From Deinococcus hopiensis KR-140 (GTDB lineage: Bacteria; Deinococcota; Deinococci; Deinococcales; Deinococcaceae): 64,000 bases of DNA. The notes below the pieces were generated by a model. The model ran no database searches, had not been told where the DNA came from, and saw only the letters and a list, made by a program, of their open reading frames with translations. A program made the position numbers and the translations under genes. The stretch spans positions 169,969-233,968 of the forward strand of contig NZ_FWWU01000011.1 of assembly GCF_900176165.1 (NCBI RefSeq), in the 5' to 3' direction. Below, one piece after another: positions 50,487-61,100 of the stretch (its first letter is position 1; every line of letters begins with the position of its first letter).

Positions 50487-51452
50487 ACTCCTATCCCGTC
50501 GTCTACGCAGTGATGGGGTCTGAGCCAACCTGAAAAGCCGCGCAGCGCGAGTGGGAGGAAAGCGGGTTCCTGGCGTGGGATTTGGAAGTCGGAGGTGTCC
50601 TTCAGATTTCTGGGGAACACGCTTCGGACAAGACCACCTGGGCCCAGTGGACTGTCTCCCTGAATTTCATGCCCAACAGGGGGAAGCTCACAACTGGAAG
50701 CTCCGCCGTTTTGCAGCCCCCTGACGGCCGAAACCCGGCAGTTTGCACCCTGTGCCTCATGACGCCATCCGACTGCTTCCTTCACCTCTTGGGTGAGGGG
50801 GCAATCCTCTCCCTGCTCGTGATGCTGCGCCATTTGTCCTCATCAGGCGTCCAGTGGTCAGGTGGCACCCTGCACCTGCATCTCCTCTCCCGCACTGGCA
50901 AAATGGAACAGCGGTGGCGCACCCATGTGCAGCCTGTCATGCAAACCGGAGCGCTGCACGTCTCCTTCAAACGGCAGAGTTTCAGCCGGGGGATGACACT
51001 GTGGAGCACTGGTGTCTGCCGGTCCTCGGCCAGGCTCTGCCCCTGTCAGCCCTGCGGGTAGCGGCCGATCACGACGCCCTGGCCTCTACCCAGGGAGGCC
51101 GGGTCACCCGGCTGTTGCTCCCTCAAAGGCGGCGCGAGTCCGTTCGCCTATTGCCGGGACCCCGGTCTCGTTTCCCCCGGCCCCGCTGCCGGCGAGGCTG
51201 CGGTCCGGATCTGGACCGAGGAAATCTGCGTCCGTCTCAAGGCGCACCTCCGTTCATCCTGGTGTGTGCGCTCACCGACCCCCCGCTGGTCATTCCTGAA
51301 GCCGCGCGTCTTCGCGCTGACTCTCTCGAAGCTCCCCTTCGCCCACCCGGTGGAACTGCGCTGGAAGAACCCCGCCTGCCTGCACTTTGATTCCGGGTGT
51401 GATGGACGTGCCAGCCTCCCCTGTTGCTTCAGAAACACAGGGAGGCTGACGC
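50487..51452. other. Non-coding or decayed region
   Basis: About 960 bp. Just after a stop codon near 50530 the plus frame reads AAQREWEESGFLAWDLEVGG, which resembles a Nudix box short of one residue, continuing VLQISGEHASDKTTWAQW. It may be a Nudix gene truncated by the repeat. The rest is unrecognised. A hairpin (AGCCTCCC... complement) at 51408-51446 lies just beyond the end of the response-regulator gene on the minus strand. Confidence 0.35.
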
Positions 51453-52859
51453 TCAGCGGGCAGCCGCATCAGCACTTTGCATCACGCGATTGCGGCCCTG
51501 GTGCTTGGCCTGGTACAGCGCCTGGTCCGCCCGCGACAGCAGGTCCAAGGCCACATCCTCAGGTACCTGTCCTTCATTACTCAGCAAGCTGGCCACCCCA
51601 ACGCTCACCGTGAGGGAAACGGCCTGCCCCCCGCTTATGAAGGCCAGCTCGGCGATGGCACTTCTGAGCCGCTCGGCGATAATCAGCGCCCCGGCCGCCG
51701 GCGTGTGTGGCAAGAGCACCACCAGTTCCTCACCCCCGTACCGCCCAGCAACGTCAGAGCGGCGCAAGTGCCGCACAAGACAACCACTCACTGTGGCCAA
51801 TACGCGGTCACCCACGAGGTGTCCGTAGGTGTCATTTACAGCTTTAAAATGATCCAGGTCCAGCATCAAGACGCTCGTTGGAAGCGCGTGCCGTGTGGCC
51901 AGTTGGGTGGTTTCCTCCAATCGGGCGAGCCAAGCACGCTTATTCATCAGACCCGTGAGGTCATCCGTCGTCGCCAGGTTGTACAGCCGGGTGTTATCGA
52001 TGGCCACCGCTGCCTGGGTGGCAAAGATCTCCAGCAGATGCAGATCGCCGCTTCCAGGGTGGGGATGATCGACCATCACCGCCCCAAGGATGCGCTCACC
52101 CACCCTGAGTGGCAGCACCACCTGCGTGCCCAGATGCAATTCGCCGTGTTCGACCGTACTGCGGATCAGCGCCTGCTCTTCGGGAGACAAAGCGGCCCAC
52201 TCTGCCTGATCGAAGCGTCCGGTACCAATTCTCAGGGTGAAATCGTGCAATTCTGTGGTGAGGACGACTCCACTCAGCGGTGTGATCTCCTCGACCGGAG
52301 CCAGGGTGGCGACCATGGCGCTCGAGAACCCAAGAAGTCCCTGGAGTTGAAGGAGAATGCCCCTTAGCAGGTCGTCCAGGGGCTGCAAGCGGTGCAACTC
52401 TGGGGCGGCTTTGAGGATGTACTCCAAACCGCTGCGGGAAGCGTGCAGGGCCTGCACATGCCGGTAGGTTTTCAGGGCGGCGTCCACCCAGACGAGCAGC
52501 TTGTCCGGACCTTCCGACTTGTCGTGGTAACCCTGAATCTCCAGCTCACGCAGCATCTGGCGAGGCGGCTTCTCAGATGCGTAGCCGGTTTGCAAGACAA
52601 TCTGGACGTTCGTGTCAAAAGTACGCACCGCCCGAACCACGTCCTCGCCCGTCATGCCGGGCATGAAGAAGTCCAGCAGCATCAGGTGGACCTGCCTGGA
52701 GCGGCAGACCTGAATGGCCTCTTCACCATTCGCGGCGGACAGAACTTCATGACCATCAACTTCGAGCAGGCGGCAGATGGTAGCGCGGAGGCTGTCATCG
52801 TCATCCACGACAAGCAACGTGTGCCCAGAGGCTTTGACGGTATTACGTATTCTGGCCAT
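51453..52859 (-). CDS. Response regulator-GAF-GGDEF diguanylate cyclase
   Basis: 468 residues. The N-terminal receiver (12-130) has HTLLVVDDDDSL and the phospho-accepting D63 in LMLLDFFMPGMTGED. Residues ~160-290 resemble GAF (LGFSSAMVATLAPVEEITPL, VVLPLRVGERILGAVMV). GGDEF domain 295-460 with GGEEL at 375-379 and an RxxD inhibitory site five residues before it (RRSD). Phosphorylation would tune c-di-GMP synthesis, with product inhibition. It lies 126 bp downstream of the PAS histidine kinase on the same strand, its probable partner. Confidence 0.92.
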   Translation of the reverse strand: MARIRNTVKASGHTLLVVDDDDSLRATICRLLEVDGHEVLSAANGEEAIQVCRSRQVHLMLLDFFMPGMTGEDVVRAVRTFDTNVQIVLQTGYASEKPPRQMLRELEIQGYHDKSEGPDKLLVWVDAALKTYRHVQALHASRSGLEYILKAAPELHRLQPLDDLLRGILLQLQGLLGFSSAMVATLAPVEEITPLSGVVLTTELHDFTLRIGTGRFDQAEWAALSPEEQALIRSTVEHGELHLGTQVVLPLRVGERILGAVMVDHPHPGSGDLHLLEIFATQAAVAIDNTRLYNLATTDDLTGLMNKRAWLARLEETTQLATRHALPTSVLMLDLDHFKAVNDTYGHLVGDRVLATVSGCLVRHLRRSDVAGRYGGEELVVLLPHTPAAGALIIAERLRSAIAELAFISGGQAVSLTVSVGVASLLSNEGQVPEDVALDLLSRADQALYQAKHQGRNRVMQSADAAAR

Positions 52860-52985
52860 GGTGCCTCAAGCAAAGCATACGGTGAAACACTACCATCCTC
52901 TTCCTGACAAGCTTATGAACGCCGGGGAGGGCAACCGCACCCTCTGGACCGGATGGAAGCTGCCGGATTTCACGGGCAGCGGCAT

Positions 52986-54944
52986 TCACGCTGAAGACGA
53001 GGTATGGAAGGTCACCGTAAAGGTGGTGCCTGTACCAACCTGGGTGTGGACCTCAATGTGCCCGCCGAAGTGGCCCTGCACGATGTCGTGGATGATCGCC
53101 AACCCCAGCCCGGTACCCTTCCCAACGTCTTTGGTGGTGAACATGGGATCAAAGATTTTCGGCAACACTTCCGGCGGAATGCCCGAACCATTGTCCTGCA
53201 CCTGCAGCTTCAGCACAGTTCCCTCCTGAACGAAGCGCACGTCCACCCGCCTCCGGTGACCCACGGTTTCGCAGGCGTGGATGGCGTTGATCACCAAATT
53301 GGTCACCACCTGCGTGAAGCGGCCCGGCTCGCCTGTAATCAGGAATTCACCCCGAAGCGATTCGAGGTGCAGCTCCACCTGCGCGGCCCGCGCTTCGTGA
53401 GCGAGCATGGCCAGGGTATCACCAGCGAGTTTGAATGGATTAAATGTGGTCGTTCCCGTCACGGTATCCCGGGTGTGACCGCGCATCTGCCGAATGAATT
53501 CGCCGATCCGCGTCGTGGTTTTTCCAGCTTCTTCGAGGGTCCCGAGGGCTTCTGCGGCGATTTCCCGGTGATCGTCGGTAGTCACATCGGGGTTGCCAAT
53601 TGAGGCCCGATACTCCTCAAGTAGGCCCTGGAGCACGAGGTGGTAATTCATGGTCGCGGCCAGGGGCGTATTGATTTCATGGGCGAGGCCCGCGGTCAGG
53701 CGTCCCAGGCTGGCGAGTCGTTCGCTGGCAACCAACTGTGCTTGACTCGTTTTCAACGCTTCCTCCGCCGCTTTGCGAGCGGTGACATCCCGGTAAATCG
53801 AAAGCAACAACTCTTGTCCATCCACATCAATGAGTGTCAGGTGGGTATCAACAGGGTAGATACTCCCATCCTTGCGCTTGTGACTGGTCTCAAACCGGAC
53901 TGTACCCTGCGCCCGGATGTTGTTCATGAACCCTTCGCTCGCCTTTTGATTCGAGAGCAACTCCTCACCATTGGGAAGCAGCTTGAAAATGCTTTGCCCA
54001 ATCAGTTCATCAGTGGTATACCCGTCCATCGCCGCCGCCGCTTGATTGCACTTCACAATCGGCATACCCGGCTGGAAGTCGACCAGGATAATGGCATCTG
54101 GGGAATGCTCAAACAGGACCGCGAAGGTCGTCTGGCTGATTTTCAAGGCTTCTTCCGCCAGATGACGTTCGGTGACGTCCCTGGCGTTGAGGACAATCCC
54201 GCGGACATCCGGATCATCCAAACGGTTGGTCGCAGCCCATTCAAGCCAGCGGTAACCGCCCTCGTGGTGCTGAAAACGGTTGATCATTCGTCTTGTCGCT
54301 CCCAGACCACCGTGCAGCGCCTGCGCGAACGTCACCTTGATCTGATCATGGTCATCTGGATGCATGTATTTCAAGACGTTCTGGCCCAGCATCTCATCGG
54401 CGGTGTATCCCAACAGGGGCGTCATGGAAGGACTCATGTACGTGATGTACCCGCCGCGGTTCACCACGGTCGTCGTGTCACTGCTGTTCTGCACCAGCGC
54501 TCGGAAGCGGCGTTCGCTGGCCAGGACCGCTTCCTCTGCGCTTTTGCGGCTGCTGATGTCCTGGGCCATCAACATGATGACTTCTTCGCCTTCCAGTGCC
54601 AGCCGCTCAGCAGACAGGAGGACGTGGCGCACGCCTCCTGTAGGAACGTGACGCAGTTGCGCTTCGAAGTTGCGTATGGTGCCGTTCTGCTCCATCTGCT
54701 CGACCAGCCTCAAGCGGTCTTCGAGATTGACCCACGGGTTGATTTCCTCGTTGGTGGAACCCACAAACTGTTCTTGACTACAGCCGATAATCTGCAAGAA
54801 GGCGTCGTTGCTTTCCAGAACGCGCCCGCTGTGCAGGCCGGTCAGCACGATGCCCACAGGACTGGCGGAAAATACTTTGGCAAAACGGTCCCTGGCTGGA
54901 TCGAGCTCTGTTTGGTTGTTGTTCTGGAGGAGAATATCGATCAC
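52986..54944 (-). CDS. PAS-PAS-PAS histidine kinase
   Basis: 652 residues, no membrane segments, so a cytoplasmic sensor. Three PAS domains: ~20-135 (FSASPVGIVLTGLHSGRVLE), ~145-265 (LVQNSSDTTTVVNRGGYITY) and ~272-392 (LFEHSPDAIILVDFQPGMPI). HisKA with H422 in RLTAGLAHEINTPLAATM. HATPase with NLVINAIHACETVG (N box), VQDNGSGIPPEVLPKIFDPM (G1) and GKGTGLGLAIIHDIV (G2). The likely phospho-acceptor is the downstream receiver-GGDEF protein. The start ATG is followed by MIDILLQNN. Confidence 0.93.
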   Translation of the reverse strand: MIDILLQNNNQTELDPARDRFAKVFSASPVGIVLTGLHSGRVLESNDAFLQIIGCSQEQFVGSTNEEINPWVNLEDRLRLVEQMEQNGTIRNFEAQLRHVPTGGVRHVLLSAERLALEGEEVIMLMAQDISSRKSAEEAVLASERRFRALVQNSSDTTTVVNRGGYITYMSPSMTPLLGYTADEMLGQNVLKYMHPDDHDQIKVTFAQALHGGLGATRRMINRFQHHEGGYRWLEWAATNRLDDPDVRGIVLNARDVTERHLAEEALKISQTTFAVLFEHSPDAIILVDFQPGMPIVKCNQAAAAMDGYTTDELIGQSIFKLLPNGEELLSNQKASEGFMNNIRAQGTVRFETSHKRKDGSIYPVDTHLTLIDVDGQELLLSIYRDVTARKAAEEALKTSQAQLVASERLASLGRLTAGLAHEINTPLAATMNYHLVLQGLLEEYRASIGNPDVTTDDHREIAAEALGTLEEAGKTTTRIGEFIRQMRGHTRDTVTGTTTFNPFKLAGDTLAMLAHEARAAQVELHLESLRGEFLITGEPGRFTQVVTNLVINAIHACETVGHRRRVDVRFVQEGTVLKLQVQDNGSGIPPEVLPKIFDPMFTTKDVGKGTGLGLAIIHDIVQGHFGGHIEVHTQVGTGTTFTVTFHTSSSA

Positions 54945-55058
54945 CTGGTTATGTACGGCGTGAAACGCACCTGACTCTTGGGTGCACTCCGGGTGAGTGT
55001 TGGGCTTGACATCTTGGGCGCTCCGTTCTTTATAAGAAGCAGCGGTGCATCTGGTGGG

Positions 55059-56882
55059 TCACCCGCTTTGACTGGAGGAACTGAAGCGTCTCTCAATAAC
55101 TTCGGGAGGTGCCGGCCGCCCCTGGAGGTAGCCTTGAGTTCGGTCACACCCCAGCTTGTGGGCGAGAACGAGATGCTCTGGCGTTTCTACACCTTCGAGG
55201 ACCACCTCAAGATTAAGCGCCCGGGCGAACGCTGTGATGGCGCCCATGACTCGGTGTGCTTTGGGGACGCCGCTCTGCCGCAAAAAGGACCGGTCAATCT
55301 TTAGGGTGTCCAGCGGCAGATCGAGCAGCTGTGACAGCACCGACGCCCCAGCCCCAAAGTCATCCAGCGCAATTCGGACACCCATAGACCGCAAGGCTTT
55401 CAACCGTGGCGCCACAATGGTCAGATGTGACGCGACGAAGTTCTCCGTGAGCTTAAGTTCCAACGCGTGTGGGGGTAATTGCGCGCGCTGTAGGGCTGCG
55501 ATCACGCTGTCTTCAAAATCCGGGCGCAGAAACTGCACTGGCGAGACATTAACGGCCATCATGGCATCGGTCAGGCCCTCTGCATGCCACTTCGCCAACT
55601 GGGTCGTCGCTTGGGTCAGCACCCATGCTCCCAGGTGCACGATGGCGCCAGACTCTTCGCTGATCGGAATGAATTCGGCTGGGGAGACTTCGCCCCACTG
55701 CGGTGAAGTCCAGCGGGTCAGCGCTTCAAAACCAGTTCGCTCACCCTGAGCTCCGAACTGCTCCTGGTAATGCAAGGAGAATTCGCCCCGCGTCAGGGCA
55801 CCGAGCAGGTCTTGCTCCAACTGTGCCCGCCGGTTGTTCGGGACCAGGCCCTCCATCTGTGCCAGCCACACCAGATTCTTGCCATGGCGTTTGGCCTGGT
55901 ACATGGCCTGGTCTGCCAGGCGGCACAATGCCTCTGGGGTCTGCGCGTGGGTCAACGCAACGCTCACCCCGATCGACGCACTCAGCGTAACGTCCATGTT
56001 CGGTACACGGATTGGTTGACACAGCGCTGCGCGCAGTTTCTCCGCGACGAGCACAGCGTCTTGTATGCTTCGCAGATCACCCAGAATCACCACGAACTCA
56101 TCGCCGCCCATGCGGGCGACGGTATCCGTCGCCCGCATGGTGCCTTGCAACCGTACTGCGACCTCGCACAGGACCTGGTCGCCAACGTCATGTCCCCACT
56201 GATCATTCACGTCTTTGAAGCCGTCAAGGTCGAGGTACAGCACGGCACACAACGTGCGTGAGCGGATTGTCCGGGCCAGTGCCTGATTGAGCCGGTCTTC
56301 AAAGAGAGAGCGGTTGGGTAGATTCGTCAGTGCATCGAACTGTGCCAGGTGGGCCAACTGCCGGTACAAGCGGCGCTGCTGCAAGGTCAAGGCAGCCAGG
56401 TTCGCCAGCGCACCAAACCATTCAAGTTCTTCAGGGGTAAAGGGCACGCCATGCTCACCCGTTACGACCGTCAAGGTGCCCAGCATCCGTTCTTTGTGGG
56501 CGAGTGGCAGCACCACGATATGACCACACTGGGTTTCACGGCGTACGCGCTGAATTTCCGCGCTTTCGCGGGGGTCATCTTGTCCTGCAGGTGACACGGC
56601 CACCTGACCCTCTCGCAGAACCCAACCGGTCAAACCAGCATCAAGTTCTGCGCGAGTGACGTGGTGCACGAAGGAACTGCCAGGGCCGGTATGCACAAAC
56701 TGGTCGACCTCTCCGTCCGGAGTGAACGTGATGACGCAAACGCGATCGGCATCAAGGACCTGAACGGGTGCCTGAGCCACCAACTCCAGAATCTCTTTCT
56801 CATCATCGGCATCAAGAATGGTCTGACCAAGTCGGTAAAGCACAGCGAGGGAAGCTTCTAGAGACGGAGAGGAGGCTGGCAT
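55059..56882 (-). CDS. GAF-GGDEF-EAL c-di-GMP enzyme
   Basis: 607 residues. GAF ~10-170 (LYRLGQTILDADDEKEILEL, CGHIVVLPLAHKERMLGTLT). GGDEF ~178-340: GGDEF intact (259-263) with RATD inhibitory site. EAL ~355-595: FEALTRW (386-388), ELKLTENFV, IALDDFGAGASVL, TLKIDRSF and VLEGVETPEH, i.e. the metal-binding and catalytic residues are kept. Could be bifunctional or c-di-GMP-regulated. It is 114 bp upstream of the histidine kinase on the same strand, so all three signalling genes may be co-transcribed. A 15-bp palindrome lies in the codons for the inhibitory site. Confidence 0.93.
   Translation of the reverse strand: MPASSPSLEASLAVLYRLGQTILDADDEKEILELVAQAPVQVLDADRVCVITFTPDGEVDQFVHTGPGSSFVHHVTRAELDAGLTGWVLREGQVAVSPAGQDDPRESAEIQRVRRETQCGHIVVLPLAHKERMLGTLTVVTGEHGVPFTPEELEWFGALANLAALTLQQRRLYRQLAHLAQFDALTNLPNRSLFEDRLNQALARTIRSRTLCAVLYLDLDGFKDVNDQWGHDVGDQVLCEVAVRLQGTMRATDTVARMGGDEFVVILGDLRSIQDAVLVAEKLRAALCQPIRVPNMDVTLSASIGVSVALTHAQTPEALCRLADQAMYQAKRHGKNLVWLAQMEGLVPNNRRAQLEQDLLGALTRGEFSLHYQEQFGAQGERTGFEALTRWTSPQWGEVSPAEFIPISEESGAIVHLGAWVLTQATTQLAKWHAEGLTDAMMAVNVSPVQFLRPDFEDSVIAALQRAQLPPHALELKLTENFVASHLTIVAPRLKALRSMGVRIALDDFGAGASVLSQLLDLPLDTLKIDRSFLRQSGVPKAHRVMGAITAFARALNLEVVLEGVETPEHLVLAHKLGCDRTQGYLQGRPAPPEVIERRFSSSSQSG
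56108..56140. repeat. Perfect palindrome in GGDEF-EAL gene
   Basis: CCATGCGGGCGACGG-TAT-CCGTCGCCCGCATGG: a 15-bp stem with a 3-nt loop. It spans the codons MRATDTVARM, the GGDEF inhibitory site and following residues, a peptide that is itself nearly palindromic. No terminator features. Confidence 0.85.
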
Positions 56883-57159
56883 CGCTTACATAAGGGTACA
56901 GGCGCGTGTATCACGCTGGTCTGACGTTCAGATACGGGGACCCAGTGGATTACCGGCCCTGGGTGAGCCGTTTGCCGAGCTCGGGGATGTCGAGGGGAAC
57001 TTCGACCAGGACAGATTTCCACTCTCTTATCCTTCAGGGGTCTGAACGCCTACGCCTGTGGCAGGTGAGCCACCCAGGCGTCCAGGACGGGCCAGTCTCC
57101 GCCACTTCCGCGCTTCACCAGTACCGCTGTTCCCGACAAACTGCATAGGGGCTTGCCCC
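56883..57159. other. Intergenic, no gene recognised
   Basis: Upstream region of the GGDEF-EAL gene, containing its promoter by position. No signal is clear enough to call. Confidence 0.3.
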
Positions 57160-58092
57160 GGTTGCGCATCCTCTCCGTTGCGCCGCTTTGCGTGCCGTGA
57201 ACTGCTCGAATTCTACCGGGGTCCGGAAACCCACAGGAGAGGGCCGTTGTTGCCGGTTATAGAAGATGTTCCCATCCCCAAAGGTCTGTCACCGGCCCTC
57301 CTGGCGCGTCTGGAACATGTGATTCAACAGCAGTTCCCGCTGCAGTGGCCAGAAGAAGCGCTCCTCAGCAGCCTTGGTGAAACAGTCTCCTTTTTTGCCT
57401 ATGCTCGCCAGCACGCACCGCGCTTCCGGGGCGTCCGGGCAGGTCCGGCGCGTATATCGGCTTTGCCCCTCTCACTCCGGTGGATCAGTCAGGGCGGGGG
57501 GTGCCGCCGGTCAAGGGTCATGTTCAGCGCCAGGAGCGGGAGGTCACCGACCAGCCCTTCTCCCACCGACCAGTCCACCACCGGCCGGGTGAGCAGTCCA
57601 GCCGCCCGTAAGGGAGAGCCGGCCCTCTCGTGTGGGCGGGTTCGGCATGCCCGCGATCCACACCGCACTGGGTGACGTGAGCTTGGAGTGGCCGCCTACC
57701 AGGTCCTCGGCGGGCAGATGCGCTGGGTCCACCTCGGTGGTGGTTTCGTCCTTTTTGCGGATCTTGCACCGCAGCTCCGCGCCGCACGCGGCGGGCCGCC
57801 CGGCGACAGGAGCAGCCCGTTCCAGCAGCGCGCAACGAGGCGCCCACCGGTCCTTGGCCAAGAGGGTCTCCGCTTTTTTCAGCTTGTCACGCTCCTGCTG
57901 GCTGGTCTCCAACTCGCGTTGCAGCCGCTTGATCTCCGCCTGCTTGGGGATCAGCCCCTGCTTCCCGCGCTCAGGAAAAGCCGCCTGGCCATGGCTTTCG
58001 GACTCCTCGCCGTACCCCTTTCGCTCTCCAACAGCCCGCCCCGCTCTGGTTGTCGGGGTCTCCTCAGGCACGCGAAAGCGAAGTACTCCCAC
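57160..58092 (-). pseudogene. IS3-family element remnant, OrfA and OrfB decayed
   Basis: On the minus strand, OrfA-like FPERGKQGLIPKQAEIKRLQ, RELETSQQERDKLKKAETLL occurs at ~57850-57990. The OrfB end is seen at ~57160-57420: AEERFFWPLQRELLLNHMFQ, TRQEGR-stop, then FYNRQQRPSPVGFRTPVEFE. Comparison with the 0.6-kb IS3 (FYNRQRRHSTLGYLTPWEFE) shows the relation. Several stops and frame changes. The intervening OrfB middle is barely recognisable. Plus-strand frames here are shadows. Confidence 0.7.
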
Positions 58093-58108
58093 TTCTCAGG
58101 CGTGCTTG

Positions 58109-61100
58109 TCAGTGGACGGTGGGCAGGGTGAAAGAGAAGGTGCTGCCTTCGCCGGGTGTGGAGGTGAGCCACATCCGACCACCGTGCCGCTCGATGATCT
58201 TGCGGGCGACGGCCAGACCAATCCCACTTCCCTCGTACTGGTCACGGTGGTGCAGGCGCTGGAAGATGGCGAAGATGCGCTCGTGGTATTCCGACTCGAT
58301 GCCGATGCCGTTGTCGCGCACGTCGAACTGCACCATTCCCCCGCGCCGCTCCCCCGACACGCGCACTTCGGGGAGGCGGCCGGGCGCGCAGAACTTCAGG
58401 GCGTTCCCGAGGAGATTCTGGAACACCTGGCGGAGCAGCGTGGCGTTGCCCAGAACGAACGGCAGGCCGTCCACGACGACGCGCGCTCCCGTCGCCCCGA
58501 TTTGTGCGCCGAGATCCAACACCACCTCGGCGACGATCCGGGCCGTGTCCACCCGTTCGGCAGGTGCCTCGCGCGTGCCCACGCGCGAAAAGGCCAGAAG
58601 GTCCTGGATGAGGCGCGCCATACGTTCCGTGCCGCGGGTGATGTGTCCGGCGTACACCTGCGCCTGGTCGTCGAGCTGCGCTGCGTAGCGGGTCGTGAGA
58701 AGCTGGGAGAAGCTGGTGACGGTACGCAACGGCTCCTGGAGATCGTGCGAAGCCACGTACGCGAACTGCTCCAGTTCCTGGTTGCTGCGCTCCAGTTCAC
58801 GGGTGCGCCGAGCGAGTTGCGCGACGCTCAGAGCGCGTTCCATCGCGAGACCCAGGCTGCGCACCACGGTCTCGAGAACCGCCCGCTCGGCCGCGCTCCA
58901 ATCGCGGGGCTGGAACGACACAATGCCGAACACGCCGCGCGGCGTACCGTTCACGAACACCGGCAGGGCCGCGAGGGCACCGCGCCGCGCCCGGAAGCCC
59001 CCGAAGCGGTCCGTGCCCGGGTCGTACTCGCTGACGTAATACGCCTCACCCGTCGACCAGGGTTGAAAGAGACTGCGGGTCTCCTCAAGGTGAAGCCCAC
59101 GTTCCACAGCCGCTTGCAACTCAGCGTCGCGGCGGTCTCCGACCTGGCTCCGAAGGTGCCAGCGGGGCACGCCGTCGGCGATCTCGGGCTCATAGTAGGC
59201 GGCGTAGCCGCCCGGGACGAGCGGCAGAACAAGTTGCTGCGCGCGGGGCACGAGCGCGACGGGATCGTCGACGATGCTGAGGTCGCGCGTGAGGGCCGCG
59301 AAGCCTTCCAGAAAGCGCGTACGGGCGTCGAGCGCCTCGTTCTGTGCGGCGAGGCGCGCCGCGGCCGCGCCGCGCTCCAGGGCCAGGGTGAGGCCGCGCC
59401 CCACCGCGCGCACGACCGCCTTCTCCGGCTCAGTCCACTCCCGTTTGGACTTGAAGGCCGTGGAGAGCATCGCGGGTACCTCGCCGTCCACGACCAGCGG
59501 ATAGAGGGAGGTGGTGCCGTACTCCTGCGAGTTCTCCACGCCGCCCCGCTCGGGGTCCCAGGCGTCGATGAACAGCGGCTCGCGCTTCCTGGCGGTTTGC
59601 GCGAACACCGGCAGGTCTGCGGGGAGGCCCGCGGTCACAACGCGTACGACTTCCGGGGACATGTCCTCGCTGTGGACGCGCGCCTTCCACAGGCCGTTCT
59701 CAAGGGCATAGACGGCCACGCTCGCATCACCGAAGCGGGCACGCAGCACCTCAATCGCCTCGTGCGCGAGGTTGCCCAGATCGGTGGTTGTGCCGACCGC
59801 CTCGGAGAAGCGGGCGAAGGCGTCCAAGGCTGCGTTGCGCTCTTCCAGCTCCGCCGTACGCAGAGCAACGCGGCGTTCGAGCTCAGCGCGCGCGCCGAGT
59901 TCGCGCGCGGCCGCCTCGCGCCGCAGACGCGCGAGCTCGAGGTGGGTGGTCACGCGCGAGCGAAGCTCCCTCGCCGAGAAGGGCTTGACGAGGTAGTCGT
60001 CTGCCCCCGCCTCCAGGCCGCCGAGGCGGGCCTCCTCACCCGCACGCGCCGAGAGGAGGATGACCGGGACGTGCCGCAGCGCGGGGTCCTCCCGCAGCGC
60101 AGCGAGCAGGCCAAAGCCGTCGAGATTCGGCATCATCACGTCGCTTAGCACGAGGTCCGGCGCCCAACCGCGCGCGGCCTCCAGAGCCTGGGCCCCGTCT
60201 GGGACCGCCTGCACGTCGTAGGCGTCCCCGAGCAGTCGGCGCACATAGTCGCGCAGGTCCGCGTTGTCATCCGCGAGGAGGATGCGCGCCTGCGCGCCGC
60301 CCATGGTGGAAGCTTCGGGCAGACCAGGAGCCTCTTCGCCCCACACGGCGGCCTCCTCCAGGAAGGCCACACTGGTCCGGCTGATACCGCCGGGAGCGCG
60401 CGCCGCATCAGACACGCGCTCTGCCGGGAGGTGCGCGTGGCCGAGCGGCAACTCGACGGTAAAGGTGGTGCCCTCCCCGACAGCGCTGGTGACGCCGATG
60501 AGGCCACCATGCAGGCCCACGAGTTCCCGCACAAGCGCGAGGCCGATTCCGGTGCCCTCGAAGGAGCGGCCTCGCGCGCCCTCGACGCGGTGGAAGCGCT
60601 CGAAGACCCGCGGGAGTTCCGCCTCGGGAATGCCGGTGCCGGTGTCCGCGACGCTCAGGACCGCGCGGCCACCTTCACGGCGCAACGTGACGTGGATCTC
60701 GCCGTGAAAGGTGAACTTGAAGGCGTTGGAAAGGAGGTTGAGTACGACCTTCTCCCACAGGGTGCGGTCCACGTAGGCGGGCTCTCCCAGGGGCCCGCAG
60801 TCCACCCTGAGGCGCAGCCCGGCACCCTCCACGAGAGACCGAAAGGCGCTCGCGAGGTCGGCCGTGAAGGCCGTGAGGTCGGTCGGCTCGAAGGTTGCCT
60901 CGGCGCGTCCGGCCTCAATGCGCGTGAAGTCCAGCATGGTATTCACGAGCTTCAGGAGGCGCTGGGCGTTGCGGTGGGTGACCTCCACCTCGCGCCGCTG
61001 GTCAGGCGCGAGCGCCCCGGGGCGGGAGAGGAGTTCCTCCAGCGGCCCGAGCATCAGGGTGAGGGGCGTGCGGAACTCGTGGCTGACGTTCGAGAAGAAG

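Noticed and set aside
53640..54974. 444-codon plus-strand open frame
   Set aside because: Antisense to the PAS histidine kinase; no domain signature.
57058..57675. 205-codon plus-strand frame with plausible ALLARLEHVIQQQFPLQWPE text
   Set aside because: The complementary strand reads as a decayed IS3 OrfB C-terminus (RELLLNHMFQTRQEGR, FYNRQQRPSPVGF), so this is a shadow.
57632..60148. 838-codon plus-strand open frame
   Set aside because: It is antisense to the hybrid kinase, whose motifs are unmistakable, and has no recognisable domain. GC-rich codon bias keeps the opposite frame open.
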